A stretch of 64,000 nucleotides of DNA, from positions 1,240,001 through 1,304,000 of the forward strand of contig JAPDOI010000121.1 of assembly GCA_029168955.1 (NCBI GenBank), read 5' to 3'. Each line of letters opens with the position of its first letter. The first letter of the stretch is position 1. Origin of the DNA: Aplectana chamaeleonis. Taxonomy: Eukaryota > Nematoda > Chromadorea > Rhabditida > Cosmocercidae. Shown one piece after another: positions 33,396-46,000 of this stretch. Below the pieces are notes generated by a model that had not been told where the DNA came from, searched no databases, and was given only the letters and a program-made list of their open reading frames with translations. A program made the translations under genes and the position numbers.

Positions 33396-36300
33396 GTCAG
33401 CTCGCATACATCGGCTGCAAGAGACGGAAGTTACAAGCCTCGGACAACTCGTCCACCATGCTTCCTTAGCTCAACTTTTGAGGGACCATAACTCCGTTCC
33501 CAGAAGATCTTGTACGATTCCAAAAACACCATTGGAATCAGCATTGGACCATCTTCAAGATAGGTGGAAAAGCAGAAAAACGATTCTTATCGTGAACACT
33601 GCCTTTAAGGATTTCATGCCCTTCGGTGCGTTTTTTCTCGATTTCTTCAGTTCTAAACGGGGGCCAAACATTCGATTTAGCGATTAATCTCAAAATCGAA
33701 GATTATCGTGCACGCTGCCTTTAGCCTTTCAGGTTAGATGCAAATCGTAAATGAGAAAAGCACATTAAATCTCGAAATTAGTAGCCGGTTGCTTTTGGCG
33801 AAATAAAATTGGCGGGCAACTAAGGAGCTACTCTTCCATTTCCATACCCTCCGAAAGAGTTTGGTCAGCAACATGCGTATTTTAGAAAAAGAGTTCAAAG
33901 CCTCCTGTCAATTACGATACAGGAAGTCCGAGATACGCCCCCATCAGCAAATCTGTGGCGCGAAAAAATCTTCAGATGATCCGTGCTCCGATGTTGCAGG
34001 GGCTTGAGCAGGTGTGTGCGATCAAAGTTGTTGTCATCGAAAGCTTCCTGTAAAAACGGCCCACCTTGTGTTGCCTGCATATTGCGTCACCCGGCTGGCA
34101 AAAAAACCCAATTGGTCCTACGCCAGAGGGAGCGCAGACGCACTGTTCATATCGGAGTGAAATTCCCATCCGCTGTTTGTAGCACCTGTAAAGCTCGAAG
34201 GTAGTCGTGGCGGGAAGTCGTGCTCTCAACGCAATTTTGTTTCTATTGCATGTTTCTATTGGCGGAGCAGCGTTGATTTAGGTTTGAACCGTGTTGTGCA
34301 GGCGATTCGGACTCGTATTTTTGCGAAGCACACTGACAGTCACGGTATGCATAATATGTATGTATCCTCTGGTTCCGAGCCAGATTTACTCTCTTCCCTC
34401 GCGCGCTTGTGCGGAGCGAGGGTAGGGACAGCGAGAAATTGTGGGGAGAAGGAGACGCAGCGTACGCACGCAGACGCACACGACGAACGGAAATAAATCA
34501 GACTTGGAAACATAGGATATGAACAACCTACATAGAATGCAGGCACAAAATAATCGCAATTGCAATTTTACCATAGGAACAATTGCTGCACGTCCGTCGC
34601 AGCGACGTGTCGCGGAGGGCTGAACTGCTGCAAACAGACTTGCTGCCACTGTCGCTCGTTGCTGTGCAGCGCACTGCAACAGCGGCAGGTTCAAAGGGCG
34701 GGAATCCTGCGACACTGGCCTAAAGCTAGTGTCTAAAATAGTCAACAGTTTCAATCGGGTTCGCGCCATTTCGAGACAGAAAAACAGGGAGACAGAAAAA
34801 GGTTATTGGTTTTGCTTACGTGCAATGCCTTTAAATTCAGTGTTCACGATGATTTTCGTCCGCGAGTTTTCACATTAAACCATGCGTTAACTTCTAAAAG
34901 TAACCAAAACTACGAAGAAACGGCGAGAAACGCATTAAAACGTTGTATTTCAGTGACATTCTATAACATGGACTAGTTGTCCGGTTTGATGAACATGTTC
35001 ATGGTGATTGTCACCGGTGAAAAATGGGGCTAATCGAAAATAGAAGAATATGTTATGCAAAGGAGGATTAGTTAGAGCCCTAAGGAAAGAACGGAGCAAT
35101 AGAGAGTTGAAAATTGCAAAGGATGGGTCCACAAAAGATTTCATTGTCACAGCAAACACTTCCTGTGATACTTAAAGGCATCGTACGCTCAAAAAACGGT
35201 GTCTTATTTTTCTTTGTTTTTGGGTAGGCAAGCTCTTAAAGGCAGCATACACGCTCGTAAACGTGGTTGGGATAACAATGTGGATCGAGCCGTATGGCTT
35301 ACAACATAATGCCTACGCATTTTGAAGTGTCAAAAATGACCCACAACGCCGCTACATGAGTTAGAAGTTCACCCCGCCCTGTATTTTCACGCCCCCTGTA
35401 TTTGTCCTTTTCCTCCAACTCATGGTTGCTGGGCCATCTTCGCAGTCAGTAAAGTGTGTGGTTCATTTGTTAGGCAATCTACCATCAGTACCAACGGTGA
35501 ATATGACCCAGCAACCTTGCGTGGCAGGAAAAGGGAAAATACAGGGCGGGGCCAACTTCTAACTCATGTAGTGGCATTGTGGGTCGTTTTTGACACTTCA
35601 AAATGCGTAGGCGCTGTAATCTGGGCCATACCATTCTGTTTCCGTAGTTATCCCAATCACGTTTACGAGCGTGTATGCTGCCTTCAAGCCTTAAGCCTTC
35701 CTCCTGCAAGAAATCTCGGTACAGGGTAACATAGAGGACGAGAAGGTTCAAATCCAGATCACTCAAAAAAGAAGGCTGACTGACAAATGTTGAGCTACAA
35801 TACCGCTCGTAGGATTTGGCCCGAAAGTGAGCGAGGTCTGGTTTTCGCGTCTTTTTTGTATAACTCGCTTTAAAGTCAACTTTGAGCGAAACTAGGGAGA
35901 TATTCATGATCCAGGCGTTAAGGGCTATGCAGCGGTGTACCCAGTGTCGGGATTTCGTTGAGAACTATGAAAGTTTCGCAATCAACCAGCTCTCCATATA
36001 CGATAGACACAGGGAAACGCAGACAAACACGGTAGCGCCCCATCCGCCACGGTACCGTAATTGCAAACCTGGCTAATAGCGAAACTCTATAGTTTGTAAT
36101 GTAATCGCCACAAAGTTAAACCATTGAAAAGCCCTCAACGCCAGGATCATGAATATCTCTAGTGTTTCGCTCAGAGTTCAGTTTGAAGCGAGTTAAACAC
36201 AAAAAACGCGAAAACCCGACCTCACCTGTTTTCTGATCAAATCCTATGAGCGGTATTGTACATCTAACGTAGCATTCCCGAAATCATGAAAAATAGCGTT

Positions 36301-39300
36301 TTGCCCTCAATTTTTCCGCGATGGAAAGCTCTGAACGAATTTTGGAAAATCGACAAATAAACAGATCAGAAACGCCACTACTCTGTTCAAAGTTAGAGAA
36401 ATGTCATTTCGCCCAAACTTTGCCCACGAGGATTATTTTGGGCGCTGAACACGAATATGCGGTCCGTTTCCAGATTTTCAAAAACGCTGCGTTTTGAAAG
36501 GTACAATAGGTAAAAAGCTCGGGGCGGATACCACGCAGTTTAACTATGGAGACCCAACAGATACTAGCATTGTAATTCGTTTTCGCAGATGCGTTTAACG
36601 CTGTAAACACCTCCCTTGTTAGATCAGTGCCACACAAATCCGTCTCGAAAAAACCAGCAGACGAAAAAAACCTTCCATTCGAGAAACGCACCACAAAATT
36701 TCTCCCAACCCTGAAAGTATTTTTGGATGCACCACGCATTCCCTGTCATTGCGGCCTGACTCGCTCCGTCTGACTATCCGAAGACTTCATATAGGACCAG
36801 TGCTGCAAAAGACAAAGTATGCACCTATCTCTTGACTGATGGCAACAGGAATAGCGCTACTGATGGGTAGAATCACATTTTCAAGCAAATTCTGACCCTA
36901 TTATACTACCTTCGCAAAAAACTCCGTTACTGTCCAGTAACTTCACACTCGGAATCGGAGGAGAAACATATCTAATGACCTATCTCTCTTCCAGAAGAAA
37001 TGCTGCGTTTTCTCCATGTTTATTTGGGGATGTCATAAATACCGTAGCCGAATTAACATATTCCCAACACAGCAATCAAAGGCGGATTATCAACTGGACG
37101 CACTCAGCCTCTTCCTCGCCCCCGTCCCACCACCACGAATTCAATTACGCACTAATAACGCTACAGTAATCCGCAGCAGACCTCGGCAAACAATCATATT
37201 GCTGCGTTTTACTCACTTCGGCGGTTCTTAAGACACTATGCTGAATATTTCCGCCTACAGTACTCATCTTGACGGTTTTTTGGAAAAATACGAAATTCAT
37301 GTTACTCACCCTAAAGGCGGTGTTCACGATCATCTTCAATTTCCAGATTATCTGCTACATCGGCCCTCGAGTAGAACTGCATAAACGAAAAAATTTGGAA
37401 AAATACACGAGAAATACCCGAAATCCTACACTTTCACTCCGCTCCTTTACTCTTACATTTAGTGGGGCTGTTTGTTGTGACAAGGAAATCTTTTGAGGAC
37501 CCGTTTCTTGAAATTCTTTACACTCTGTTGCTCCGCTCTCTCTTTCGGACCCTATCTAATACCGTTTTGCATAAAGTATTCAGCCATTTTCGATGGATCC
37601 CATTTTTCAACGCTCACAACCACCGAGAACATGTTTAGACAACCGGACAACTAGTCCAGACCCAAAAATAATCTCACTGAAGTAAGGCGTTTGGGTGAGT
37701 TCTTCGCGGTTTCTTCGTGACTATGGTAACCCCTAGTTGTTAACGCATTGTTCTATGTCAGAAACTCGGGAAGGAAAATCATCGGGAACACTTTTAATTC
37801 GGGGCTGCCGGTGAAAAGAATATAGCCTCAGCGCTTTTGAAAACAATTTCTCAACGCAGGGCTTTTCTGGATTCTATATCCACTTTTCGACAAGGTGTGC
37901 CGAGAAACCCCTGATCAAATGATCCTAGCCAACGATCTGTTAATTCGAAAATGTATTGATAAGCCATGGATTTTTTCTCTTTCCAAAATCTTCATCTCTC
38001 TCGAAAACAAAAACAATTATTTATTCATCTAAATACGTCAAGCAGATGCGGTTTACATAGCAATATTACACATCGCCTCTTACAAGTTCAAAAAGTAAGA
38101 AAAATTGTAAATGTGGAAAGTTGGATGGATTGTACGGTGCTCGCACTACATTTCTTGAATATTTTTTCGCGAGCAGGCTTGCATCAGAGCTTTTGACAAG
38201 ACAGGCATCCAGTGTTGGATACTTTTAAGTAGGGTTGTACGGAAATCTCGAGCGATATTTACGGAAACAGAAGAAAACTGGTCAACGTCGGAAACGGAAG
38301 ACTGCCGAAAACGCATAGGACGCATCGCCATAGCTCACTGGTTGCAGGTCTGCTTCAGTATATTGCGACTTTAATGAAAACACTGAAAACTGTATAAATT
38401 TAAGTCACTATGAAGCGTTCAAATGTTTTCGTGTTCTCGCTCTTGAAAGATTCCAAAGAGCGTTTCTGAAAATTTCTTACTGTAGCCTCATTTCGGATGC
38501 AGCGCGCGCGAAAAAACCGATTATCAAATATCATTACTTCTGAGTATAGGTCCACAAAGTTTAGAAACGAAACTCTCATACCTTCAAAGGAAAAACCGAA
38601 AAATATCGCTCAAAAAGGATTCGGATTTCTGCCACACCTAATTCGCGCCATCAACCTATGAAAGCGCAAATTCAGGACACCAACTTTTGTGAAATATCTC
38701 AGCCAAGAACAGATATGTTGAACACAAAACGTCGGACGTGATTTACATTGGGACAAAACTCAGCTTTGTCGAGAGAACCTCAGTGGCGTCATCATTGGTA
38801 GTATAAAACTACTTTTTTACCCGGCAGCGAAACGGAATACCGGAAACATCCTCTGTAAAAAATCGAAATTCCCATCACTCATGGAGCGTACGGCGCTCGC
38901 GATACTGCTGTCTCCGTTCCGCTCCCACGCTTTCGCTAACGTCCGCTCCGCACCCGCACGCGAAGGAATCACTGGAACATAGCTATTCTGCAGCCTATAC
39001 GGAAACGGATTCGAAAGCGCAACAGTGCGCACAATCCTGCTCTTTAGCTCGAAAAGTTCAAACGTCAGAACACAAAAGTGAAAAAAATAGCAGAAATTCT
39101 ATCACCTGAACCGTGAAAAAGCACAACCGTTTGAAGAAACTTTCGCATATATAGCAACCTGAAAATCGGACTCTCAGTTGCGAGCACGCGTGAGCTCGTT
39201 TGTTGGACAAGGGAGTAGGTTTGCAGGTTGACTACACACTCACACCTCACTCACGGCTGCGTGGCCGCCCCCTCATCACTGCGGCGCTACTGACGGCGGG

Positions 39301-40501
39301 GTTCCACACAGACGTGAGTGAGATTTGGGCGTGTAGTCGACCTACAAGTCAACGGGATACCTCCGTTCTAGCTTTGCGATGAGGGAAGACGCGTCGCAAT
39401 CCACAAACCGTGGCATTACTCAAGTTCAGACGGCAAAAAAAAGTGTGAAATGCTCCAAAGCGAAGTTTCTCACCTCCTACCTCCGATATTTCGCTGCAGT
39501 CTATTTCTGCACATACACGCAGAGGAACCAGTTGAACTTTTCTTGAAATGAAGCGTAATGTCGCCGCGGAAATCTCTCATCAGATTGGCATTTTTTGCCA
39601 AAGACAGAGACGGCGCGCCGCATACATACAAGTCGGCATGGATCCTAGTGATACTTTGCGTTCCCTATTGGAGGTTGGCGCAATTTCGGTGCCATATGCT
39701 ATAACATATGTAGGTACACCGAGTTTGCGCCAACTTTCAATGGGGAACGCAAAGTATCCTAAGGATCCATTCCTACAGTATAGCCCGGAGGCGAAGACTA
39801 CTGGGCAGGCACCGATCCGACGAAGATCCATTCGTCAACCTTATTCCATAATTGTCACTATGACGGGTGTCTGCTAATGTGCAAGGTGAAGAATTGGGGT
39901 GCGCCTACAGCCGAGTTCAACTTACGGGTGGAGCCAGTAACCCTTTTCTCGCAAATTATGCACTGCGCGAACGAAGTTTGAGGTTTATCTTGAAGTATTG
40001 ATCATTGTCTTGGAAGATGGACTCTGTTTCTTCACAGGATTGCTAAAGCAACACTAGTACATATATACGCTTTACCAGCTTGACTATTTTTCTGTACGCG
40101 TGCTTAGATCTGACCGTTCATTCATTCAATCTAAACCACAATCCGAGAAAGCATTGCACTCACTGATTCTGCATCCCTGTAATGCAAGGATGCTGTCTGT
40201 AATTGAAGCAATTGACTCAACCAGAACCTATTGCGTTGTGAGATTCAGTAGAAGTTCGTCGACAGCCTATGTGCTCTTCGATAAAAGCTTTACAAGTACC
40301 AAAACGGCAACGGAAATATCTCAGTTTCAGAATTTCCAGCCGCTGGTATGTACAACCGTAAACGGCCGGCAATAAGCACCGAGGTGTTTGCAAAAAGAAA
40401 AATGGAGGTAAGTTGGTTCAAGAATTTTTATTTTTCAGAATCAACTTTCACCGAATTTTGTTATTAAGAAGCAAATCACTTGTGTGGAAGTTGAGGATTA
40501 A
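33396..40501 (+). CDS. Unidentified protein, gene 3 (C-terminal exons)
   Basis: Three exons join in phase: 33396-33563 (from CTTTACTCAG), 40108-40345 and 40439-40501 (TAA). The translated parts include SARIHRLQETEVTSLGQLV, LAQLLRDHNSVPRRS, SLILHPCNARMLSVIEAID, TYCVVRFSRSSSTAYVLFD and the end NFVIKKQITCVEVED. I do not recognise the family. No membrane segment or signal peptide is visible. An upstream exon is required (phase 2). A frame at 32891-33055 starting MRDVGNERMERDLSV, with a GAA|GTTTGT donor, is a possible first exon but has the wrong phase for a direct join. Intron 33564-40107 is full of repeats. The TAA lies on the left boundary of a foldback MITE (40498-40977). Confidence 0.6.
35236..35688. 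repeat. Foldback MITE, TTAAAGGCAGCATACACG family, copy 1
   Basis: TTAAAGGCAGCATACACGCT at the left is inverted at the right as AGCGTGTATGCTGCCTTCAA. The arms then continue through ACGTGGTTGGGATAAC/GTTATCCCAATCACGT and AAGTGTCAAAAATGACCCAC/GTGGGTCGTTTTTGACACTT, so nearly the whole element is a palindrome. Copies at 46863-47333 and 51950-52457 are highly similar. It is non-coding; open frames across it are products of the palindrome. Confidence 0.92.
35689..39636. other. Intron stretch of gene 3, repeats only
   Basis: No exon is supported. Remnants of several families are visible. A palindromic pair around GCTCAGAGTTCAGTTTGAAGC (36172) and AACTTTGAGCGAAACTAGGG (35879) flanks the 35.8-36.3 kb part. 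A CTGAACACGAATATGCGGTC repeat lies at 36445. A solo TIR-like CTAAAGGCGGTGTTCACGAT lies at 37312, and AT-rich sequence fills 37500-39000. Confidence 0.45.
39637..39772. repeat. Foldback hairpin, family H1, second copy
   Basis: CATGGATCCTAGTGATACTT on the left and AAGTATCCTAAGGATCCATT on the right, with GGAGGTTGGCGCAA and TTGCGCCAACTTTC inside. It matches 62-200, including the central GGTGCCATATGCTATAACAT. The two copies establish it as a mobile or formerly mobile foldback family. Confidence 0.85.
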
Positions 40502-40977
40502 AGGTAGCAGACACGCTCAAAAATGGTATCGATTTTATGACATAAATCAAAGGTTTGGACCTGGTTGTATCGGGAACTGACGAAAGCGAACGAAAACTGT
40601 GCGCAAATAGAGAAAAAAACGGTTATTCTGTTATCGGGTGAAGGTGGACGAGTTTTACGGCGCACGGTTGAAACAGCGAATATTAGCAACAAAACGATTG
40701 AGATACAGAAGCCGATATACTCTTACAGCCTGTACTGAAACGTTCACCTCGTTGGAAGCATCGAAAACCAGCCAAAGGGACCGCATTAGTACTATCAATC
40801 TGGACGAGTTTGTATTTTGGGGCGGGGTTGCAGAAATTTTTCGATTTGAATTGCGGAAATTTAGTAGTTTTGACTCGTTTTTGACGCTTCCAACGGCGTG
40901 AGCAGTCTACTAGGAGCCATGCGACTTCAGAAACGTAGTCATCTCGACAACTTTTTCGAGCGTGTCTGCTGCCCTTA
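40498..40977. repeat. Foldback MITE overlapping the gene 3 stop codon
   Basis: Ends are TTAAAGGTAGCAGACACGCTC and, inverted, GAGCGTGTCTGCTGCCCTTAA. They resemble the 35236-35688 family but have a different interior. The first bases include the TAA (40499-40501) that ends gene 3. Confidence 0.75.
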
Positions 40978-43012
40978 ATTCAATTTTATGCCTACTGCAG
41001 AAAGTGGAAGTCTGACTAGGGCTTGCCTTACACTTCCGGTGGGCTTTTATAAAACCATGTGTTGAGAGTTGTAGGTATGGGACACAGTATTGATAATCCG
41101 TTTTCAAAATCCCCTGAATGCCTCAGAGATTTACAGGAGATTTAGAAGTGGGCATTTTCATAGCTTTGCGTAGATAAAAGGGGTACATGGATCGCAATTT
41201 TCAGGATGTTCAAAAAATTGTCTCGGATTGGGCTGAAAACTTATTTCTAGGATTTTTTTTGGATGCTGATCACAAATCTGAAGCCCATTTGTCAAAACTT
41301 CAGAAAAATCTATTTGATTTGGTCCAAAGCTTCAAAACGGGGGAAAATTTGCTGGAAAAACGCCACTTTTGACGATTTCGAGAATTCTACGATGAAATCG
41401 GCTGAAAAGTTGTACATAGAGGGTATTTGGCCTGCCTAACACGAACCTGCGACCCGTTTATCGATTTTCGATAGATTACGGTAGATTACGGTGGGTATAC
41501 GGTAGCTCGGACAAAGTCTCAGATTTCGCTCAAAATTTCACTGTGGGTGTTTTTTGGAACGCTGAACACGATTTTGAGGTCCAGTTTTCGATTTTGCAAA
41601 ATCTAAAGTAACTATCGGCAGTTGAAAGTCATTTTGCCTACCGTAACCTACCGTAACCCTAAGTCAGGCGAGGAATAGACGCCAGATTCGGGTTCAGCGC
41701 CCTAAATGACCCCCAGATACAAGTTTTGAGCCGAATCCGAATTAATTTTTTTACAACACCCCAAAAATTCCCTGGTGCCCCCCCTTACCTTTTTTTGAAG
41801 TAATGAAAATGCCATTTTTTGGAATCTCCGCAGCCATTTAGGGAATTTAAAGCACGGATTATTTATGTACTGTCACAGACCTACAGCAAGGACAACATGG
41901 TTTTCCGAATCTCCACGGGAAGTTTGAAGCAGTCCCTAGTGAGTGCTGAGACTTATGTAAGAGAAACACCGAAAAAGTGTCGGGGGTGGATGATTGTACA
42001 GTTCATCGAAACAAACCAGTTACACGGTTCAGGAGTTGAACATTCCTAGCCTCTTGCTCGGAGCGAAATTTACTTGGAATCTTCACGTGCGTGTGCGCGA
42101 GTATACTGCGCAATCTTCTCCCTCCCCCCCCCACACTATCTCGCTGTCTCCATCCTCCGCACACGAGCGCAAAGGAACACAGTAGATTCATTTTGAGTAG
42201 AGTGTATCTATTCTGGAATCTTGTGGTCTAGCTTTTTCGACGACGTTTGAGTAACATTCTGCAGTGATTTATTATGAGGGAATTTTTGTCATGAGGGGCT
42301 TCACACGATTGATACGACTGATTTTCTGCATAAAGGTGTCGTCCGTTCGCAGAATCTAGTCCAGCGAATGAACTGGACGCGATCAGATATTACGACGAGT
42401 GCAGGTTAGCGGAATATCGGCCGCGCATCATGATCGACCGCCGCAGCCCGTGCCTTCACAAGACTGAATTTTGCAAGGCGACCATATCTACATAGGTTTT
42501 GAGCCTGAAAGTATTTGTGAGTTGCTCAATGCAATCCGAATAGTTCTGACTGGGCCAAACTGTCAGTCTCATGAAGTTCTGTTATTACTAGAAATGCTTT
42601 CTTTGTGACACGCTTGAATTCTAGATCGGTCAAAGCGTCACTGAGATTTGGGAGAAAACTGTCTATTCATGAAGAGTTTATTTCTTGGGACAGTCAGAGT
42701 CTCCATTTTTCGCTTAGAAGGGTTTCACATTAGTCACCAACTCGTCTTTTGGGGCTGTGAGACATCATGAACAGGTATTCTGACAGCATTTGCTGCTGAA
42801 GGGTTTTAAGGATTTTTTTGCAGGCTGTAATGAAGGTCTGACCTACCAATTTTATATGGAAACTCATCAATCGTTCCGTGCCCAGAAGCCCGCCTTGTTG
42901 GCTTCTCCTTTTTTTCATAACGAAATAGACAACATGTATCTGCAAAAAAATCAAGATTGCCCTGGTGCCACATTGCAATCTCATATTCGAGTGAGAATCT
43001 GATTATTTTTAG
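40978..43012. other. Gap between gene 3 and AP-2: repeats, possible AP-2 5' exon
   Basis: 41430-41720 carries the dispersed GATTACGGTAG/CTGAACACG repeat and 41822-41950 the REFKARIIYVLSQ repeat. A frame at 42859-42990 (METHQSFRAQKPALLASP) ends at CGA|GTGAGA in the phase the first AP-2 exon needs. It would, however, leave an intron of only 22 bp, so it is recorded but not accepted. Confidence 0.4.
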
Positions 43013-46000
43013 GCTACCGACGAGGAGGATCTCGAAGGTGAGGACGAAGCAGAGGGCAGCCAATGCGATTTTCGCCAGCCAGTCGGCTTTCCGGTGAAAT
43101 TTCCTCGATTACCCAGCTATTGCTTCTGAACGTCACAATATACTGATGAATTCAGTGCGAACATGCCAGAAATGACTATCGATCGTTTCCTCCTCAATAC
43201 TTCGCAATCGGCTATCAACACAACGAATTCTCTCCGGCTTATCATCAGAACGTCATTCAACATCACGTGAGACAACTGCGAAACTCTATGCACAAATATA
43301 CTCATATAAGGGCTGAATCTGTTAAACGAAATTGTCGGATTGCAGATGCCATGCGGGATCAGCACGTTGACTTACTCACGAGGCGAGATTCCACAGCCAA
43401 CCTCATTCTTCCAGCATCACCTACTAGCTGCTGGAAACGAGGAAATCGATGTATTCTTCCTCTATAACGTCAATCATTTGGAAACAGATTCTGCATGTTT
43501 CAGGATTTTTGCCCATCACCTGTGAAGAGCGAAGAGCTGGAGAGAAAGCGTAAGTGGATTCATTGAATTGTGACTGTCTAAGAATGTCAGGTGGCGCGCA
43601 CTCCGTAGCGGTCATTTCCTGGCCAGTCATACGCACCACTCAGAGCCTCTTATTGTTCGTTTATCACATTGCTATCTCCGCCTTCCCTGCCTGTCATGTT
43701 CATTCGATCGCTGCGCTGGGAAAGTTGGGGATGTATCGGCCTCTACTGCAACACGCAAACATTCAGAGCCCACTTTATCCAGATATATGGGTGTCACGCA
43801 GGTGCACGTCCCGATTTCCAGCACTAAAGCTGTTGGGAAGTGAGAATGGCAGTCAAACGCAACTACGAGTGGCCAGACGAGATCCGGTTTTGCTTTTATT
43901 ACCTTCTAGTGTAAACGTCCTGTTTACCAAATTCAAGTATGCAATTACTGAGGAATCACGCGACGGATTTCCGTGGAGGCTTCGTCGTTAAAGGATGGGT
44001 TTTCCGAAGAAAAAGCAGTTTGCGCACATTATTGAAGGTGTTTTCACCACTACATATTTACCGGCAGTCCCATGATGTTTGGGGGTTCCACCCATCTTTC
44101 TACCTTACACACTTCGTTACGTAATGAAATTCGCTCGATTCTTTCTCCTAAGTGTGCATATAGCGGAAAAAAACAGCGAAAGGACACAGGGGAGGTAGGA
44201 ATAGCAGCGCAAACGCGCACCCGCACTAGTTGGAACTAAAAAAATTCCGCTCCAAACTAGAGTGTTCATGGGCAGATGTTATGTGCAGCTTCAAACCGAG
44301 TATGATACAGATTTATTCGGCTGACGTTTCGGCGTCTTCGCCTTCTTCGGAGCCTTAGACTGTGAGCCGAAGAGCTCAACGAGTCACCCTCAGATGTAGT
44401 CAAACGCTTGTGATGTTGTTTTGGAGAAACTCACACTCATTATGAACGCGCCATTCGAGGGGCGGATTGCCAACATGAATTGGTGGCCCGCCGACCTTGA
44501 TATTGCGTTTCGCCTTGATTCTGGCCCCTATCTTCCTACTGGATTTTCCTATACTACCAAGAATGAGAATAGGATCTACTTTCACCCGAGTAAAACTCAA
44601 CAACCTTGATAGGGATCCCTTTCAAGTTTCTCCGAGTTCAAAAATATCGGAATGCGATGAAATCGCAACGATGTGTGGGAATAGTGCGCTTTTGTGTTGA
44701 AAAAAGGTGTGCTCATGTGTGATACGTAAGTATCTGCTTGAAGGCAGTGGTCACGATGAAAAACATTATCGAAAAAACTACAAAAATCAGCTTAGATCAA
44801 AAACAGCTCAAAAACTATGAAGGTAGCGCGGTGAAAAACGGGCTAGAATTAGAGTTATTACGACCCTAAAATTCCAGTTCGTGCACACGTGCACAGAAAG
44901 ATCACAGTCTCATGCCAAGCAGTCCAAAATAATCGACACTCAGAGGAAGAAATAAATGCAAATTTACCTAATGAAACAGTTGAACACTCAAGGAAGCAAT
45001 GTTTTTGACTAGATGTGTACATAAATCCGAAAGTTCATTGATTGAAATTCAAGTTCAAGAAAGCTGATGCTCTTGATATTAGAGATCATCGATACCGATG
45101 ATGTGGGGTGGACTCGTCCACCATCAAAATACAAGAAAGTTCAGGCTTCGAATTCGGCCCAGAACAGCGTTTTTTTTTTGCGATTTTTTCTTGTAGGTTC
45201 TACTACTCTATACCCAGAAAATACCCAGAAAAGGGTTTAGAGGGAAAAAGAAGACAAGCATATTTGAGCGCGACCACTGCCTTTAACATATAAGTAGGCA
45301 TCGTCAAAGCGTCTGCTTATGTATGAAGTAGTTTGGTTTCAGTGGCTCGGAAAGTCGACATTCCCCTGATCTTTTTTGGAGATGCTTCAAATGGCAATGG
45401 CGGTGCAGATCCATGTGAGGTGAGGTCTAATTGAATTTATTAAATCTGAACGCCCCTCGAATTAGTGAACAGCACAGTGATAATCAGATATGAATTCAGC
45501 AGGAGCGTGCTCCCAGTCTGTGCCCTATATAACGAATAACGGATTAAGTTATCAGCGTTCATCGATGCGCCACACGTTCAACTTTCTTCAGAATCCTATA
45601 GGCTTTAGGATGTGTACTGAACCCACACAGTGGCTTGCGGGGCCAACCGACATTGAAGTCAGTGTTCTTATCGTCTCACACAAGTACGATACCCAATCCG
45701 GAGGGATCGCAGATTTTTTCGATTCTAGGAGGGTATTGATCACTGCACGGCTTTCGGAGACAGAGGCGCCTTTTGTCGCTGCACTACACGATGCGAACTG
45801 CTGGAGCTTCCTGAGCAGGGTTGTTGTGCAAGGAAAACAAAGTTGTTGCAATATCGCTTAATCGCGAATATTCAAAAATTGCTGAAAAAACGAAGATCTC
45901 ACGGTGCCACAGACGCCAGATCTATCTCTTTTCCTCACGGTTTAGTGCGCATTATTCACATTGCACCACATCTGTGATTGATTTAGTCATGAGGTGGGCT

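Noticed and set aside
42859..42990. METHQSFRAQKP frame as AP-2 start exon
   Set aside because: It would need an intron of 22 bp before 43013, shorter than any other intron in the window. Kept only as a possibility in the region note.
45490..45861. 123-residue frame in an AP-2 intron
   Set aside because: No family resemblance, no compatible splice phases and an overlapping frame on the other strand.
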